Positions 43,178 through 52,560 of a stretch of 64,000 bases of DNA are shown here, piece by piece. Origin of the DNA: Pseudomonadota bacterium (GTDB taxonomy: Bacteria; Pseudomonadota; Alphaproteobacteria; Reyranellales; Reyranellaceae); assembly GCA_018242505.1 (NCBI GenBank), contig JAFEBU010000075.1, positions 53,929 to 117,928 on the forward strand. Direction: 5' to 3'. A program made the position numbers and the translations under genes. The notes under the pieces are model-generated. The model saw only the letters and a list, made by a program, of their open reading frames with translations, searched no databases and was not told the origin of the DNA. Positions within the stretch are counted from its first letter, which is position 1. Every line of letters starts with the position of its first letter.

Positions 43178-43506
43178 CAAGTACCCTGCATACGCTGCGG
43201 CGTGCCTGACCACTCCACGATGAACGCCGTCGATATCCTTAGCGCCGTCCGCCGTTGTGATCTGCCGGACGGCTATCGGGTGTGGTCGGGGAATCTCGCA
43301 GACCGCTATTTCGCAGGCGATGCGCTTCGCTCATGGCGGCCAAGGTGCGCCGAAATGGCGGACGCCGGAAAGCCGATGGCGGGAAATTTCCGGGCGCGTG
43401 GCTCCATTGCCGCGGCATCGCAGCCTTCGAGGAGGACTGTCGTTGCAATGCAACGAGTCTGGACTACATGCAGCAGGTTCGAGGTCCGAACAGGAGGAGG
43501 TTTGTC
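43178..43506 (+). other. 329-bp region upstream of hsp20
   Basis: No convincing gene is seen. It contains the small perfect dyad CGTTGCA/TGCAACG (43441-43455), 51 bp before the Hsp20 start, and GTTCG/CGAAC just before the AGGAGG site. A long leader with hairpins near the ribosome-binding site would allow thermosensing as in ROSE elements, but I do not see a clear ROSE consensus. Confidence 0.35.
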
Positions 43507-43989
43507 ATGGCAGAGCATCTCCCGAAGCCTTTCACGTCCGGTTCGCTGATGCCGTTCGGCGGCGACATGGAGCAGTTCTTCAATCGCATGATGCGGGGCT
43601 GGCCGTTCGGCTGGCTCGACGCAATGGGCGCCAGCCCGTCGCCGGCGCTGCGAGCCTTCGAGTCGTCGCCCAGGGTCGAGGTGAAAGAAAATGACAATGC
43701 CTACACGCTGTGCGTCGAACTGCCCGGCCTCGACCAGAACGACGTCAAGGTGCATGTCGACGATGGCGTCCTGACGATCTCGGGCGAGAAGAAGATCGAG
43801 CGCACCGACGAGAAGACCCATTATTCCGAGCGCAGTTACGGCAGCTTCACCCGTTCGTTCCATTTGCCGTCCGATGCGCAGGCGGACGGTATCTCGGCCC
43901 GCTACGGCAAGGGCGTCCTGACCCTCGAGATCCCCAAGGCCGTCGATCGCAAGTCGTCGGCGAAGGACATCGAGATCAAGCCGTCCTGA
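43507..43989 (+). CDS. Small heat shock protein (Hsp20/alpha-crystallin)
   Basis: A 160-residue Hsp20. The alpha-crystallin domain spans about 55-150: PRVEVKENDNAYTLCVELPG, VKVHVDDGVLTISGEKK and the GVLTLEIPK motif near 137-145. The C-terminal I-x-I is present as IEI. It binds unfolding proteins in the cytoplasm during stress. AGGAGG lies seven bases before the ATG. The gene end overlaps the convergent hydrolase gene by 14 bases. Confidence 0.93.
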   Translation: MAEHLPKPFTSGSLMPFGGDMEQFFNRMMRGWPFGWLDAMGASPSPALRAFESSPRVEVKENDNAYTLCVELPGLDQNDVKVHVDDGVLTISGEKKIERTDEKTHYSERSYGSFTRSFHLPSDAQADGISARYGKGVLTLEIPKAVDRKSSAKDIEIKPS

Positions 43990-44677
43990 CGGGCGACAGC
44001 ACGTCGCGCTCGACCCAGTCGGCCAGCAGCGCCGCCAGTTCCCGCGGGCGCTCGAGCGGCGCCATGTGGCCGCAGTCCTCGATCACCGCGAAGCGCGCAT
44101 GGGGCAGGCAGTGGGCCATGCGCTCGGTTTCGGCGAAGGTGCGGAGCCGGTCCTGCCGGCAGGCGACGACCAGCGCGGGGCAGGCGATGCGGGCGAGGTC
44201 GGCATAGCCGTCGTTGCGCACCAGGGCCGCCTGACGCTCCCGCACCTCGGGGCCCAGGCGGCGCTGCATGCCGCGCAGCCGATCGAGCAACACGGGATCG
44301 CGCTCGCGATCGGGATGCAGGCCGGCCGCGACGCCGTTGGTCCTGGGCGGCCGGTTGCCGGGCTGCCAGCCGGACTGCCGTCGCGCCCGCTCCTCGGCCG
44401 AGTAGCCGCGCGCCGACGAGGCGACGAAGGCGACACCGTTCACGCGCTGCGGCGCCATCAGCGTCAGCACGCGCGCCACGAAGCCGCCCATCGAGAAGCC
44501 GACGAGGACGAACCTGTCCGGCGATTCGTCGAGCACACGCCGCGCCATGCCCTCGAGCGTGTCGTCCTGATAGACATTGCCGTAATGGATGCGGCCGACG
44601 CGCGCGAGAGCGGGCTGCATGTCGGTCCAGAGATCGGCGTCGCACATGAAGCCGGGAAGCAAGACAAGATCGGTCAT
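43976..44677 (-). CDS. Alpha/beta hydrolase
   Basis: A 233-residue alpha/beta hydrolase. Oxyanion region VLLPGFMCD near 5-13, nucleophile elbow GFSMGG near 74-79, and the catalytic His in DCGHMAPLERP. It could be an esterase or lactonase. An in-frame ATG at 44722 is an alternative start; 44677 fits the fold start. It is divergent from fumC (gap about 68 bp) and its 3' end overlaps hsp20. Confidence 0.88.
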   Translation of the reverse strand: MTDLVLLPGFMCDADLWTDMQPALARVGRIHYGNVYQDDTLEGMARRVLDESPDRFVLVGFSMGGFVARVLTLMAPQRVNGVAFVASSARGYSAEERARRQSGWQPGNRPPRTNGVAAGLHPDRERDPVLLDRLRGMQRRLGPEVRERQAALVRNDGYADLARIACPALVVACRQDRLRTFAETERMAHCLPHARFAVIEDCGHMAPLERPRELAALLADWVERDVLSPVRTA

Positions 44678-44745
44678 TGGCGTGCGCAGCTTGCGCGGAC
44701 CCCGTCCGTTTATCAACATCACCGAGCCAGCAAGAGGACCTGCCG

Positions 44746-46149
44746 ATGGCCGTTCGCAAGGAATCAGACAGCATGGGCGAGATCGAGGTGCCCGTCGACA
44801 AGCTGTGGGGCGCGCAGACCCAGCGCTCGCTCACCTATTTCAGCATCGGCAAGGATCTGATGCCGCGCGAGATGATCGGCGCCTATGCGATGCTGAAGAA
44901 GGCCTGCGCCAACGCCAACTTTGCCGGCAAACGGCTGGCGCCGGACCTGCATCGCCTGATCGTGCAGGCGTGCGACGAAATCCTCGCCGGCCAGCATCAC
45001 GACATGTTCCCGCTGCACGTCTGGATGACGGGCTCGGGCACGCAATTCAACATGAACGTGAACGAGGTGATCTCCAACCGCTGCTGCCAGCTTGCCGGCA
45101 CGCCGCTCGGCTCCAAGAAGCCGGTGCACCCCAACGACCATGTCAACATGTCGCAATCGTCGAACGACAATTTTCCGTCGGCGATGTACATCGCCGCGGC
45201 GTTGGGCGTGACGCAGAAGCTCCTGCCCGCGGTGAGGGCGCTGCACGACGCGATCGACGCCAAGGCGCGCGAATGGGCCGATATCGTCAAGATCGGCCGC
45301 ACGCACCTGCAGGATGCGACACCCATCACGCTCGGCCAGGAATGGTCCGGCTATGCGGTGATGCTGATGGAAGACGTCGTGCGCCTCGACCAGGCGCTGA
45401 GGGACGTCTATCGCCTCGCCCTGGGGGGCACCGCCGTGGGCACCGGCATCAACGCCGCCCCCGGTTTCGCCGAGGCGGCGGCGGCCGAGATCGCGGCGCT
45501 GACCGGCCTGACGTTCGTGTCGGCGCCCAACAAGTTCGCGGTCCAGGGTGCGCACGATGCGCTGGTGCAGCTCTCCGGCACGCTGCGCACGCTCGCCGGC
45601 TCGCTCTACAAGATCGCCAACGACATCCGCCTCACGGCCTGCGGGCCGCGAGCAGGGCTTGCCGAGCTGATCCTGCCGGAGAACGAGCCCGGCTCATCGA
45701 TCATGCCGGGCAAGGTCAACCCGACCCAGGCCGAGGCCCTCACCATGATCGCGGTCCAGGTCATGGCCAACGACGTGGCGGTCGGCATGGGCGGGGCGGC
45801 CGGCATGCTGGAGATGAACGTCTACAAGCCGCTCATGATCTTCAATCTCATGAACTCGATCGTGCTGCTGGCCGACGGCTGCACCAACTTCCGCAAGTTC
45901 ATGATCGAAGGCACGAAGCCCAACCTCAAGAAGATCAAGGAGCACGTCGAGCGTTCCCTGATGCTGGTGACCGCGCTCGCGCCGGTGATCGGCTACGACA
46001 AGGCCTCGGAGATCGCCCATTACGCCAGCGAGCACGACCTCACCCTCAGGCACGCCGCGCTCCGGCTGGGCTATGTCGGCGAAGCCGAGTTCGACCGTAT
46101 CGTCGACCCGGCCAAGATGGTCCGGCCCTACGTCGCGAGCGAGCCGTAA
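44746..46149 (+). CDS. fumC: Class II fumarate hydratase
   Basis: A 467-residue class II fumarase. Landmarks are WGAQTQRSL, TGSGTQFNMNVNEV near 100, SSNDNFPSAM, the catalytic loop GSSIMPGKVNPTQ near 321 and a complete C-terminal domain. It hydrates fumarate to L-malate in the TCA cycle. It is the iron-independent, heat-stable type. One variation is Phe where Ser is usual in GTQ(S/F)NMN. It ends four bases before the convergent siderophore-interacting protein gene. Confidence 0.95.
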   Translation: MAVRKESDSMGEIEVPVDKLWGAQTQRSLTYFSIGKDLMPREMIGAYAMLKKACANANFAGKRLAPDLHRLIVQACDEILAGQHHDMFPLHVWMTGSGTQFNMNVNEVISNRCCQLAGTPLGSKKPVHPNDHVNMSQSSNDNFPSAMYIAAALGVTQKLLPAVRALHDAIDAKAREWADIVKIGRTHLQDATPITLGQEWSGYAVMLMEDVVRLDQALRDVYRLALGGTAVGTGINAAPGFAEAAAAEIAALTGLTFVSAPNKFAVQGAHDALVQLSGTLRTLAGSLYKIANDIRLTACGPRAGLAELILPENEPGSSIMPGKVNPTQAEALTMIAVQVMANDVAVGMGGAAGMLEMNVYKPLMIFNLMNSIVLLADGCTNFRKFMIEGTKPNLKKIKEHVERSLMLVTALAPVIGYDKASEIAHYASEHDLTLRHAALRLGYVGEAEFDRIVDPAKMVRPYVASEP

Positions 46150-46153
46150 GCTC

Positions 46154-46969
46154 TCACGCGTCGTAGGTTTCGTGCACGGCGCTTGCCCCGCGCTTCCAAT
46201 AGGCTGCGGCCCTGACGCGGGTCTTGGCGAGGCCGCGTTCCTCGACCAGGTGCCGGCGCAGCGCCTTGGCCGCATCGGCTTCCGCCGCCACCCAGGCATA
46301 GCCGCTGCCGCGCGGCAGGGCGATATCGGCAACCGCCTTCACCAGCCGGGAAGCCGCGCCCGGCGGGCTGCCGTTGCGATGCAGCCACAGCGCGTCGATC
46401 CCGGCCCGGCTTTCGAAGCACTGCTCTTCCCCGGCATCCGCGACCTCGATCACGGCAAGGGCGTGTGCGCCGGCCGGCAACTCCTCCAGCCGGCGGCCGA
46501 TTGCGGGCAGGGCGGTCTCGTCGCCAGCGAGCAGGTACCAGTCGAAATCATCGGGCACCACGAACGAGCCGCGCGGGCCGCCGACGCCCAGGACATGTCC
46601 GGGCCGTGCCTGCTCCGCCCAGCGCGTCGCCACCCCCTCGCCATGCAAGGCGAAGTCGATCGTGAGCGCATGGGCGGCGGCGTCGTAGCGGCGGGGCGTG
46701 TAATCGCGCGCGGCCGGCCGCGGCACGCCGTCGGCGAAAACCAGGCCCTGCGGGCCCACAGTCGGCATGACAGGCTTTTCCTGGCCCGGCGACGGGAAGA
46801 ACAGCTTGACGTGATCGTCATGGGCGGCGCTGGTGAAGCCGGCCAGTTCAGCTCCGCCCAGCGTGACGCGCGTCATGCCGGGCGTCAGCCGCTCGACCGT
46901 CCGGACCTCGAGCAAACGAAACTTGAGGTCATGGCGGACACGGCGCGCCACACGCTCGATCGCTGTCAT
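46154..46969 (-). CDS. Siderophore-interacting protein (YqjH/ViuB-like ferric reductase)
   Basis: A 271-residue FAD-binding SIP family protein. The flavin domain contains RDYTPRRYD near 88-96, a hallmark of the family, and the C-terminal SIP region includes YLLAGDETALPAI and AYWKRGAS. Such proteins reduce ferric siderophores with NAD(P)H in the cytoplasm to release iron. It overlaps the upstream PadR regulator by four bases (ATGA), the same pairing as E. coli yqjH/yqjI but as one operon. Confidence 0.92.
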   Translation of the reverse strand: MTAIERVARRVRHDLKFRLLEVRTVERLTPGMTRVTLGGAELAGFTSAAHDDHVKLFFPSPGQEKPVMPTVGPQGLVFADGVPRPAARDYTPRRYDAAAHALTIDFALHGEGVATRWAEQARPGHVLGVGGPRGSFVVPDDFDWYLLAGDETALPAIGRRLEELPAGAHALAVIEVADAGEEQCFESRAGIDALWLHRNGSPPGAASRLVKAVADIALPRGSGYAWVAAEADAAKALRRHLVEERGLAKTRVRAAAYWKRGASAVHETYDA

Positions 46970-47625
46970 GAGCGGTCCCCGGGAGGCGTTCCATCGCCGA
47001 GAATCTCCGCTGCGGCACGCCTCAGGACCCCGGCGATGCGCCGGATTTCCTCGGGCGGGGCGTGGTGCTTGCTGTGCAGCGCCATCCGAAGCGCGCGGCG
47101 GGCGGCATGGACCTCTTCCGACAGGCGCGGGTCGAGGTCGCTGTCCTCGCCCGGCGCTTCCTCGCCGGAGAAGACGCGCCGGACGCGCTCCATCTTGCTG
47201 CCGATGCGGGCGAGTTCGCTCAGCATCGCATCGACCGCGGCGCGATTCTCGGCGAGATGCTGCCGGCCGGAGTCGGTGAGGCGATAGAGCTTCTTGGCTC
47301 CATCGGCTTCGACCGTTGCGTGGCCGATCTCCTCGAGAAAGGTCAGCGCCGGATAGATCATGCCCGGGCTCGGGCTGTAGAAGCCGCCCGACCGGTCTTC
47401 CAGTGCCTTGATCAGTTCGTAGCCGTGGCTGGGCTTCTCCTCAAGCAGCGCGAGGATCAGAAGCTGCAGATCTGCGGCGGAAAGCTTGCGGCCGGTGCGG
47501 AAGCCGGAGCCGCCGCGCCCGCCCATGAAACCGGCGGCGAAATGGCCGTGGCCTCGGCCGCGGTGATGTCGGCCCGCCCAGTGATGGAACGGGCCGTGCT
47601 TGTAGATGTGATGTTCGTAAAACAT
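46966..47625 (-). CDS. PadR family regulator, YqjI-like with His-rich N-terminus
   Basis: A 219-residue PadR protein. Residues 1-30 are rich in His (YEHHIYKHGPFHHWAGRHH), like the nickel-binding extension of E. coli YqjI. The winged helix covers about 48-125 (ADLQLLILALLEEKPSHGYEL; SPGMIYPALTFLEE) and a C-terminal helical dimerisation part follows. It likely represses the ferric reductase operon and senses metal. An 18-bp palindrome (47622-47639) overlaps the start codon, and no ribosome-binding site is visible, so the mRNA may be leaderless or very short-leadered. Confidence 0.88.
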   Translation of the reverse strand: MFYEHHIYKHGPFHHWAGRHHRGRGHGHFAAGFMGGRGGSGFRTGRKLSAADLQLLILALLEEKPSHGYELIKALEDRSGGFYSPSPGMIYPALTFLEEIGHATVEADGAKKLYRLTDSGRQHLAENRAAVDAMLSELARIGSKMERVRRVFSGEEAPGEDSDLDPRLSEEVHAARRALRMALHSKHHAPPEEIRRIAGVLRRAAAEILGDGTPPGDRS

Positions 47626-47639
47626 ATCTTAAGATATGT
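47622..47639 (-). promoter_or_regulatory. 18-bp perfect palindrome, PadR operator candidate
   Basis: ACATATCTTAAGATATGT is a perfect dyad with ACAT/ATGT arms, the half-sites typical of PadR operators. It covers the PadR start codon on the minus strand (47623-47625). Binding here would block both transcription and initiation, giving tight autoregulation of regulator and ferric reductase. Confidence 0.75.
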
Positions 47640-47779
47640 CTTTTGTCTTTCCATGGCAAGCGGGAAATGAATCGCCGGATTCGAGGACAGACGACCGCCA
47701 AGGTGCGACGCAGCGAGCAACGCCTGAAGACCTGTGGCGAGCCAGCCGACGGATAATGGCGCCGGTCGCGCCGGTCGGT

Positions 47780-50680
47780 TCAGAAAGCGGCCGCCCGTGC
47801 CGCGGTCTCTTGCCCGGCGGGAAAGGCCGCGGCGGGCGATAGCGCCGGCAGCAGGATCTCGAACCGTGCGCCGCCCTGCGGGCGGTTGCCGGCGGCGATG
47901 CTGCCGCCCATCTCTTCGATGATGCGGCGGCAGACGCGCAGCCCAAGGCCCGTTCCCTTGCCGCGCGGCTTGCCGGTGACGAAGGACTGGAACAGGTGCG
48001 GCAATACCCCGGCAGGAATGCCGTTGCCGGAATCCTCGACCGCGATGCGCACGAACGGGCGATCGTCCTGCCGGACCGTATCGGCGACGATCTCGATCTG
48101 ACGGCCGTCGGCATCCCGTGCATTGTTGAGGAGGTTGACCAGCACCTGCTCCAGCCGGCCGGTATCGCCGACGACCCACGGCAGATCCGGCTGGACGGTC
48201 TCATGCAACAGCGTCCTTGCCTCGCGCATGCTGTGCGCGGTGAGGTTGACGGCGTTGCGGATTGCGCCGGCCGGACTGAAGGGCTGGAGCCGTTCCGAGC
48301 CGGTCCCGCGCACGAATGCCCGCAAGTCGCCGACGATGCGGCTCGCCGTCTCGACCTGCTGGGCGATGCGATCGAGCTTCATCTGCACATACTCCTGGTC
48401 CGGCTGGAGCCCCTGGTCGATCGCATCGGAAAGCTCGTCACGGGCCGATGCACAGGCGAGATTGATGACCTGCAGCGGCTGGCTGATCTCGTGCGCCATC
48501 GCCCCCGCCATCTCGCCGATCGTTGCGAAGCGATCGGCGTCGCGCAGGGCGCCCTCGGCATCGTGGCGCTCGGTTTCGTCGACGCCCACGAGAACGATGT
48601 TGCCGACGCCCTCGTCCGCGACGTGCACCGGGGTGGCTGTCACCGCGACGAAACGTGTTTGGCCGTCCCGGCCGGGAAGCGTGACCGCGAAGTTGGCCGG
48701 CCGGTCGAGCGTGCCGTCGATCGACACATCCAGGACGTCGCGCAGGGGCCGGCCGATGGCCGCGCTGGATTCGAGGCCGGTCAGGGCGGTGAAGCCCAGG
48801 TTGACCATGACCACGTCGAGGTTGCGGTCGGTCAGCACGATCAGGGCGCCACTCGACTCGACAATCGAGCGCAGCCGCTCGGTCTCGCGTTGCAGCCGCC
48901 GCTCGAGCTGGACGCGCCGCTCGACGTCGCGGATGACGCCGGTGACGATGCGCCGGCCGTTCTCGCCGATCCGGTGGCGCGCCCGCGCCTCGACATGCCG
49001 CATGCTGCCGTCGGCGGCGCGCATGCGGAAGCGGGTGAGCTTGGACCGTCCCGAGGCGGCGGCCTCGGTATGGGTCAGCCGCTCGAGGGTCGAATGGTAT
49101 TCGGGGTCGACGCGGTCGAGGAAATGCGTGCCGACGATCTGCTCGATCGGCGCGCCGAAGAAGTCCGCGGCGGCCGCATTGGCGAAGGTGATTCGTCCGG
49201 TCTCGACGTCGACATTGTAGACAAGGTCCGACAGCGAATTGACCAGCGACTGGTACTCGCCGCGGGCACGCTCCAATGCGACGACCTGCTCCTCGATCCG
49301 CCGCTCGAGGCGCTCGCGCTCCTCGACATCGCGGATCAATCCCGTGCTGACCACGCGGCCCCGCTCGTCGATCCGCCGCCGCGCCCGCACCTCGACGTGC
49401 CGGATCTCGCCACCCTTGGCGATCATGCAGAAACGCGACAATGTGCCCGGATCGGTCGGGTCGTAGGTCCGGCTGGTCGTGCGCGAGACGAAGTCCCGCG
49501 ATTCGGGCGCAATGATATCGAGATAGTGCGTGCCGACCATCGCCTCGGGCGACTTGCCGAAGAATTCCGCCGCCGAGGCGCTGACGAAGGTGAAGAGGCC
49601 GGTCTCGACGTCGAGCGTATAGGCGACATCGGCCAAGGCGTCGACCAGCGACTGGTATTCGAGCCGCGCCCGCTCGAGCGCGCTGATATCGCGGATCACG
49701 CCGATCTGGACGTCGAATTTGTCCTCCCGCGCCGACTTGCGGTAGCGCAGCTCCACCGGCCGTATCGTGCCGTTGGCCGCCTTCATGCGGAATTTCATCT
49801 GCCGTGTCTCGCGGTTGGGCGAGCGGTGGAAATCGCGGCCGGCCTCGATCACTTTCTCGACGTCCTCGGCAACGACCCAGTCGCGGAAGCGGGTTCCGAT
49901 CAGCACGTCCGGCGGCACGCCCAGCAACTCGGTCGCGCCCGGGCTTGCATAGGTGAAGATGCCTTTCTCGTTGGTCGCGTAGACCATGTCGGTGAGGGAA
50001 TCGACCAGCGAATGGTAGCGCGCCCCGGCGCGTTCGAGCTCCAGTTCCTTGTTCTTGATCTCGGTGACATCGACACGCAGACCGACGGTCCGGCCCGACG
50101 GAGTCGCACGTTCCGACCATTCGAACCAGCGGCCATCGGGCGCCTGGCGCGTGCGCTGCGCGTCCTTGCGCCGGAAGCGCGCCACCCATTCGTCGACGGG
50201 CTGGGGACCATGGCCGGCGGCCTCCAGTCGCTGCGCGGTCTCCCGCGCCACCGTCGCGTAGGTCCTGCCGATGCAGTCCGGCTCCCAGAGGCCGGGGTTC
50301 ACGCCCGCCGCAGCGGCATTGAAGGCCACGAGCCGCTCGTCGGCGTCGTAGATGACCACGCCGGCCGGCAGCACTTCGAGCGCCTCCTCCAACAGGCCGA
50401 CCAATTCGTCGAGCCTGCGCGTGCGGGCACGCTCTCGGACAAGGGCCCGGGCGAGCAGCGCGACCACGACGAGGGCGGCGGCCGCGAAGCCTGCGATGCC
50501 GCCTGCGAGCACGAGGATCGCCGGATCGACAGCCGCCGCATGATCGCGCATGAGCGACAGCATGGCCCCGCACGTGACGGCAAGGCACGCGGTGGCGCAC
50601 AATGCCGCCAAGGTTGCACGCCGCCCGGTGACCGTGTCGCGCCATACCGGGCCGGGCCGGCCGAGCCGAACCTGCTCCAT
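47780..50680 (-). CDS. Multi-PAS sensor histidine kinase
   Basis: A 966-residue membrane-anchored kinase. Two hydrophobic helices occupy about residues 20-45 and 50-80. Five PAS domains follow (beginning near VLPAGVVIYD, DSLTDMVYAT, DALADVAYTL, NSLSDLVYNV and ESSGALIVLT), then a HisKA-type region with His near residue 730 in AMAHEISQPL, and an ATPase domain with GTGLGL. The start at 50680 is chosen for its place 22 bases after the receiver gene; the frame is open further upstream. The signal sensed is unknown. Confidence 0.9.
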   Translation of the reverse strand: MEQVRLGRPGPVWRDTVTGRRATLAALCATACLAVTCGAMLSLMRDHAAAVDPAILVLAGGIAGFAAAALVVVALLARALVRERARTRRLDELVGLLEEALEVLPAGVVIYDADERLVAFNAAAAGVNPGLWEPDCIGRTYATVARETAQRLEAAGHGPQPVDEWVARFRRKDAQRTRQAPDGRWFEWSERATPSGRTVGLRVDVTEIKNKELELERAGARYHSLVDSLTDMVYATNEKGIFTYASPGATELLGVPPDVLIGTRFRDWVVAEDVEKVIEAGRDFHRSPNRETRQMKFRMKAANGTIRPVELRYRKSAREDKFDVQIGVIRDISALERARLEYQSLVDALADVAYTLDVETGLFTFVSASAAEFFGKSPEAMVGTHYLDIIAPESRDFVSRTTSRTYDPTDPGTLSRFCMIAKGGEIRHVEVRARRRIDERGRVVSTGLIRDVEERERLERRIEEQVVALERARGEYQSLVNSLSDLVYNVDVETGRITFANAAAADFFGAPIEQIVGTHFLDRVDPEYHSTLERLTHTEAAASGRSKLTRFRMRAADGSMRHVEARARHRIGENGRRIVTGVIRDVERRVQLERRLQRETERLRSIVESSGALIVLTDRNLDVVMVNLGFTALTGLESSAAIGRPLRDVLDVSIDGTLDRPANFAVTLPGRDGQTRFVAVTATPVHVADEGVGNIVLVGVDETERHDAEGALRDADRFATIGEMAGAMAHEISQPLQVINLACASARDELSDAIDQGLQPDQEYVQMKLDRIAQQVETASRIVGDLRAFVRGTGSERLQPFSPAGAIRNAVNLTAHSMREARTLLHETVQPDLPWVVGDTGRLEQVLVNLLNNARDADGRQIEIVADTVRQDDRPFVRIAVEDSGNGIPAGVLPHLFQSFVTGKPRGKGTGLGLRVCRRIIEEMGGSIAAGNRPQGGARFEILLPALSPAAAFPAGQETAARAAAF

Positions 50681-50702
50681 GACCGTTCTCACCGTCGTCT
50701 GC

Positions 50703-51146
50703 CTAGTGGCGTGTCCCTCCGACACCTGCGGCCAGCCAGCCCCTCGGGCGCTGATCGGGACGTTGCACCACGTCGCCGCGGGCGAGCTTAAGTACTGCCT
50801 GGCGCAACGGTCCAAGCGGCAGCGGCTTGTTCAAGAACACCGTGATGCCGAGCTCGCTCAGCGTCTGCTCCGACAGGCCGTCGATGCGTCCCGACATCAT
50901 CAGGATCGCCAGCGACGGCAGAAGGGCGCGCAACTGCTCCGCCAGTTCCACGCCGGTCATGTCCGGCAAATTGAAATCCAGCAGCACCACCCGGGGCTGC
51001 TGCATCGCGGCCTTGCGCAGGCCGGCGGCCGCATTGTGGGCGGTTTCGACGGCAAGACCGGCGCGGCCGAGGAAGCTCGCCATCTCCTCGCACTGGATGA
51101 CGTCGTCCTCGACAACGAGGACGTCGCAGCTCGATCCGTTGCCCAT
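50703..51146 (-). CDS. Single-domain response regulator
   Basis: A 147-residue receiver domain protein: acidic residues Glu13, Asp14, Asp15, phospho-acceptor Asp57 in LLDFNLPDM, and conserved Lys107. There is no output domain, so it may relay phosphate or bind a partner protein. GGAG lies seven bases before the ATG at 51146. It is immediately upstream of the multi-PAS kinase on the same strand, forming a two-gene operon. Confidence 0.9.
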   Translation of the reverse strand: MGNGSSCDVLVVEDDVIQCEEMASFLGRAGLAVETAHNAAAGLRKAAMQQPRVVLLDFNLPDMTGVELAEQLRALLPSLAILMMSGRIDGLSEQTLSELGITVFLNKPLPLGPLRQAVLKLARGDVVQRPDQRPRGWLAAGVGGTRH

Positions 51147-51341
51147 CGCAGACTCCAAAGTTCTTTCCCATCGCGGCAAGGAAATTGCCATAGGGGTGCG
51201 GAAATGTCGTCGACGATCCGGTCCGTTATGGAGAGGCTTCCGTGCAGGCGCGTGGTGCCGGTTCATTAAGTCGTTGAACCACGGGGCGGATTCGCATCGA
51301 GGCCGCCACTGTCAGAAAGCTTTTTTCGGATCGAGCGAAAC

Positions 51342-52553
51342 TTATTGGATGGTTCGGCTGCGTCTGGCGAGCAGGATCATGGCGATGAGCGAGATCATGG
51401 CGAACGCGAAGGTGAGTCCGAGGGCGCCCAGGGCGCCGAAGCGGTCGAGGACGGCGGCGAGGACGGTCGGCGAGATCGCCGACAGGATGCCCTGCGGCAG
51501 GGCGAGGCGGCCCATATAGGCGCCGAACTGGCTGCGTCCGAACAAGGCAAGCGGCAGCGTGGCGCGTTGCACGGCTTTCAGGCCGTTGGAGATGCCGTAG
51601 GCCAGGATGCAGACGATGACGATCGCGGCGTTGTTGCCGTCGATCAGCATCAGGCAAAGGCCGAACGGCAACATCGCCGATCCCATCACGGCCGAGGTCA
51701 TGAACGAATAGCGATGGCCGAACACGAGCTCGATGACGCGGATGCCGACCTGGGCGGGGCCGATCAGCGAGGCGAAGAACAGCGCCGACGCCGGCGGATG
51801 GCCAAGCCCGCGCAGGATCTCGATGACATGGACGATGAAGCCGGTGAAGACGAAGGCGCCGAACGAGAGCGAGATATTGAGCAGCAGGAAAGCGTAGGGC
51901 CTTTCTTCCGTCGGCAGACCGCCGGACGCGGCGTGGGCCGCCGTGGGGTTCGGCGGCGGCGGCGGGGTTTTGGGCAGGGCGGCGAAATGGATCGGCGTAC
52001 AGATCAGCAGATGCATCGCGGCATAGGTCAGCACCGTGCCGCGCCAGCCGAAGAGGGCGACGAGGGCACCGCCCAACGGCCAGAAGATCGTCGAAGCGAA
52101 GCCGCCGATGATGGCAAGGACGGCGATCGCCTGCCGCGCGCGGGGACCGGCGATCTGCGCAAGTGCGATGCTCGCCGGCGTGTTGAGCGCCAGCGTCGAG
52201 GCGGCGCCCATGCCGATCCAGGCGAGGAAATAGACGACCGGCCCCTGGCAAAACGCCAGGATCGTGAGCGACAACGCATAGAGAAGCGAACCGGCGGTCA
52301 TGATGAGGCGGGCACCGGTATGGTCCATCAATCGGCCGATGCGCGGCGCGAACAGGGCGCCGACGCCGAACATCACGGTGATGCCGGCGAACACCAGCTC
52401 GCTCGGCAGGCCGAGTTCGTCCTGGATCTGACGGCCGAGCACCGACGGCATCAGGAATGTCGTGCCCCACGCGATGATCTGGGTGATGCCCAGTCCCAGC
52501 GAGGCGCGACCGACCGGTGCGAAGATCGTGGCGCCGCCCAAGGCGCGTATCAT
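51342..52553 (-). CDS. MFS transporter
   Basis: A 403-residue major facilitator with about 12 hydrophobic helices. The N-terminal half has ITQIIAWGTTFLMPS and a loop 2-3 motif (GRLMDHTGAR); a Pro-rich loop (PKTPPPPPNPT) lies in the central cytoplasmic region. It resembles the uncharacterised group of alphaproteobacterial MFS carriers for monocarboxylates or drugs. It begins eight bases after the mtnA end, on the same strand and downstream of it, so export or import of a methionine-salvage by-product is possible but unproven. Confidence 0.85.
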   Translation of the reverse strand: MIRALGGATIFAPVGRASLGLGITQIIAWGTTFLMPSVLGRQIQDELGLPSELVFAGITVMFGVGALFAPRIGRLMDHTGARLIMTAGSLLYALSLTILAFCQGPVVYFLAWIGMGAASTLALNTPASIALAQIAGPRARQAIAVLAIIGGFASTIFWPLGGALVALFGWRGTVLTYAAMHLLICTPIHFAALPKTPPPPPNPTAAHAASGGLPTEERPYAFLLLNISLSFGAFVFTGFIVHVIEILRGLGHPPASALFFASLIGPAQVGIRVIELVFGHRYSFMTSAVMGSAMLPFGLCLMLIDGNNAAIVIVCILAYGISNGLKAVQRATLPLALFGRSQFGAYMGRLALPQGILSAISPTVLAAVLDRFGALGALGLTFAFAMISLIAMILLARRSRTIQ

Positions 52554-52560
52554 CGGTCGC

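Noticed and set aside
47996..50791. A 931-codon plus-strand frame opposite the multi-PAS kinase
   Set aside because: Antisense shadow of a kinase with clear domains.
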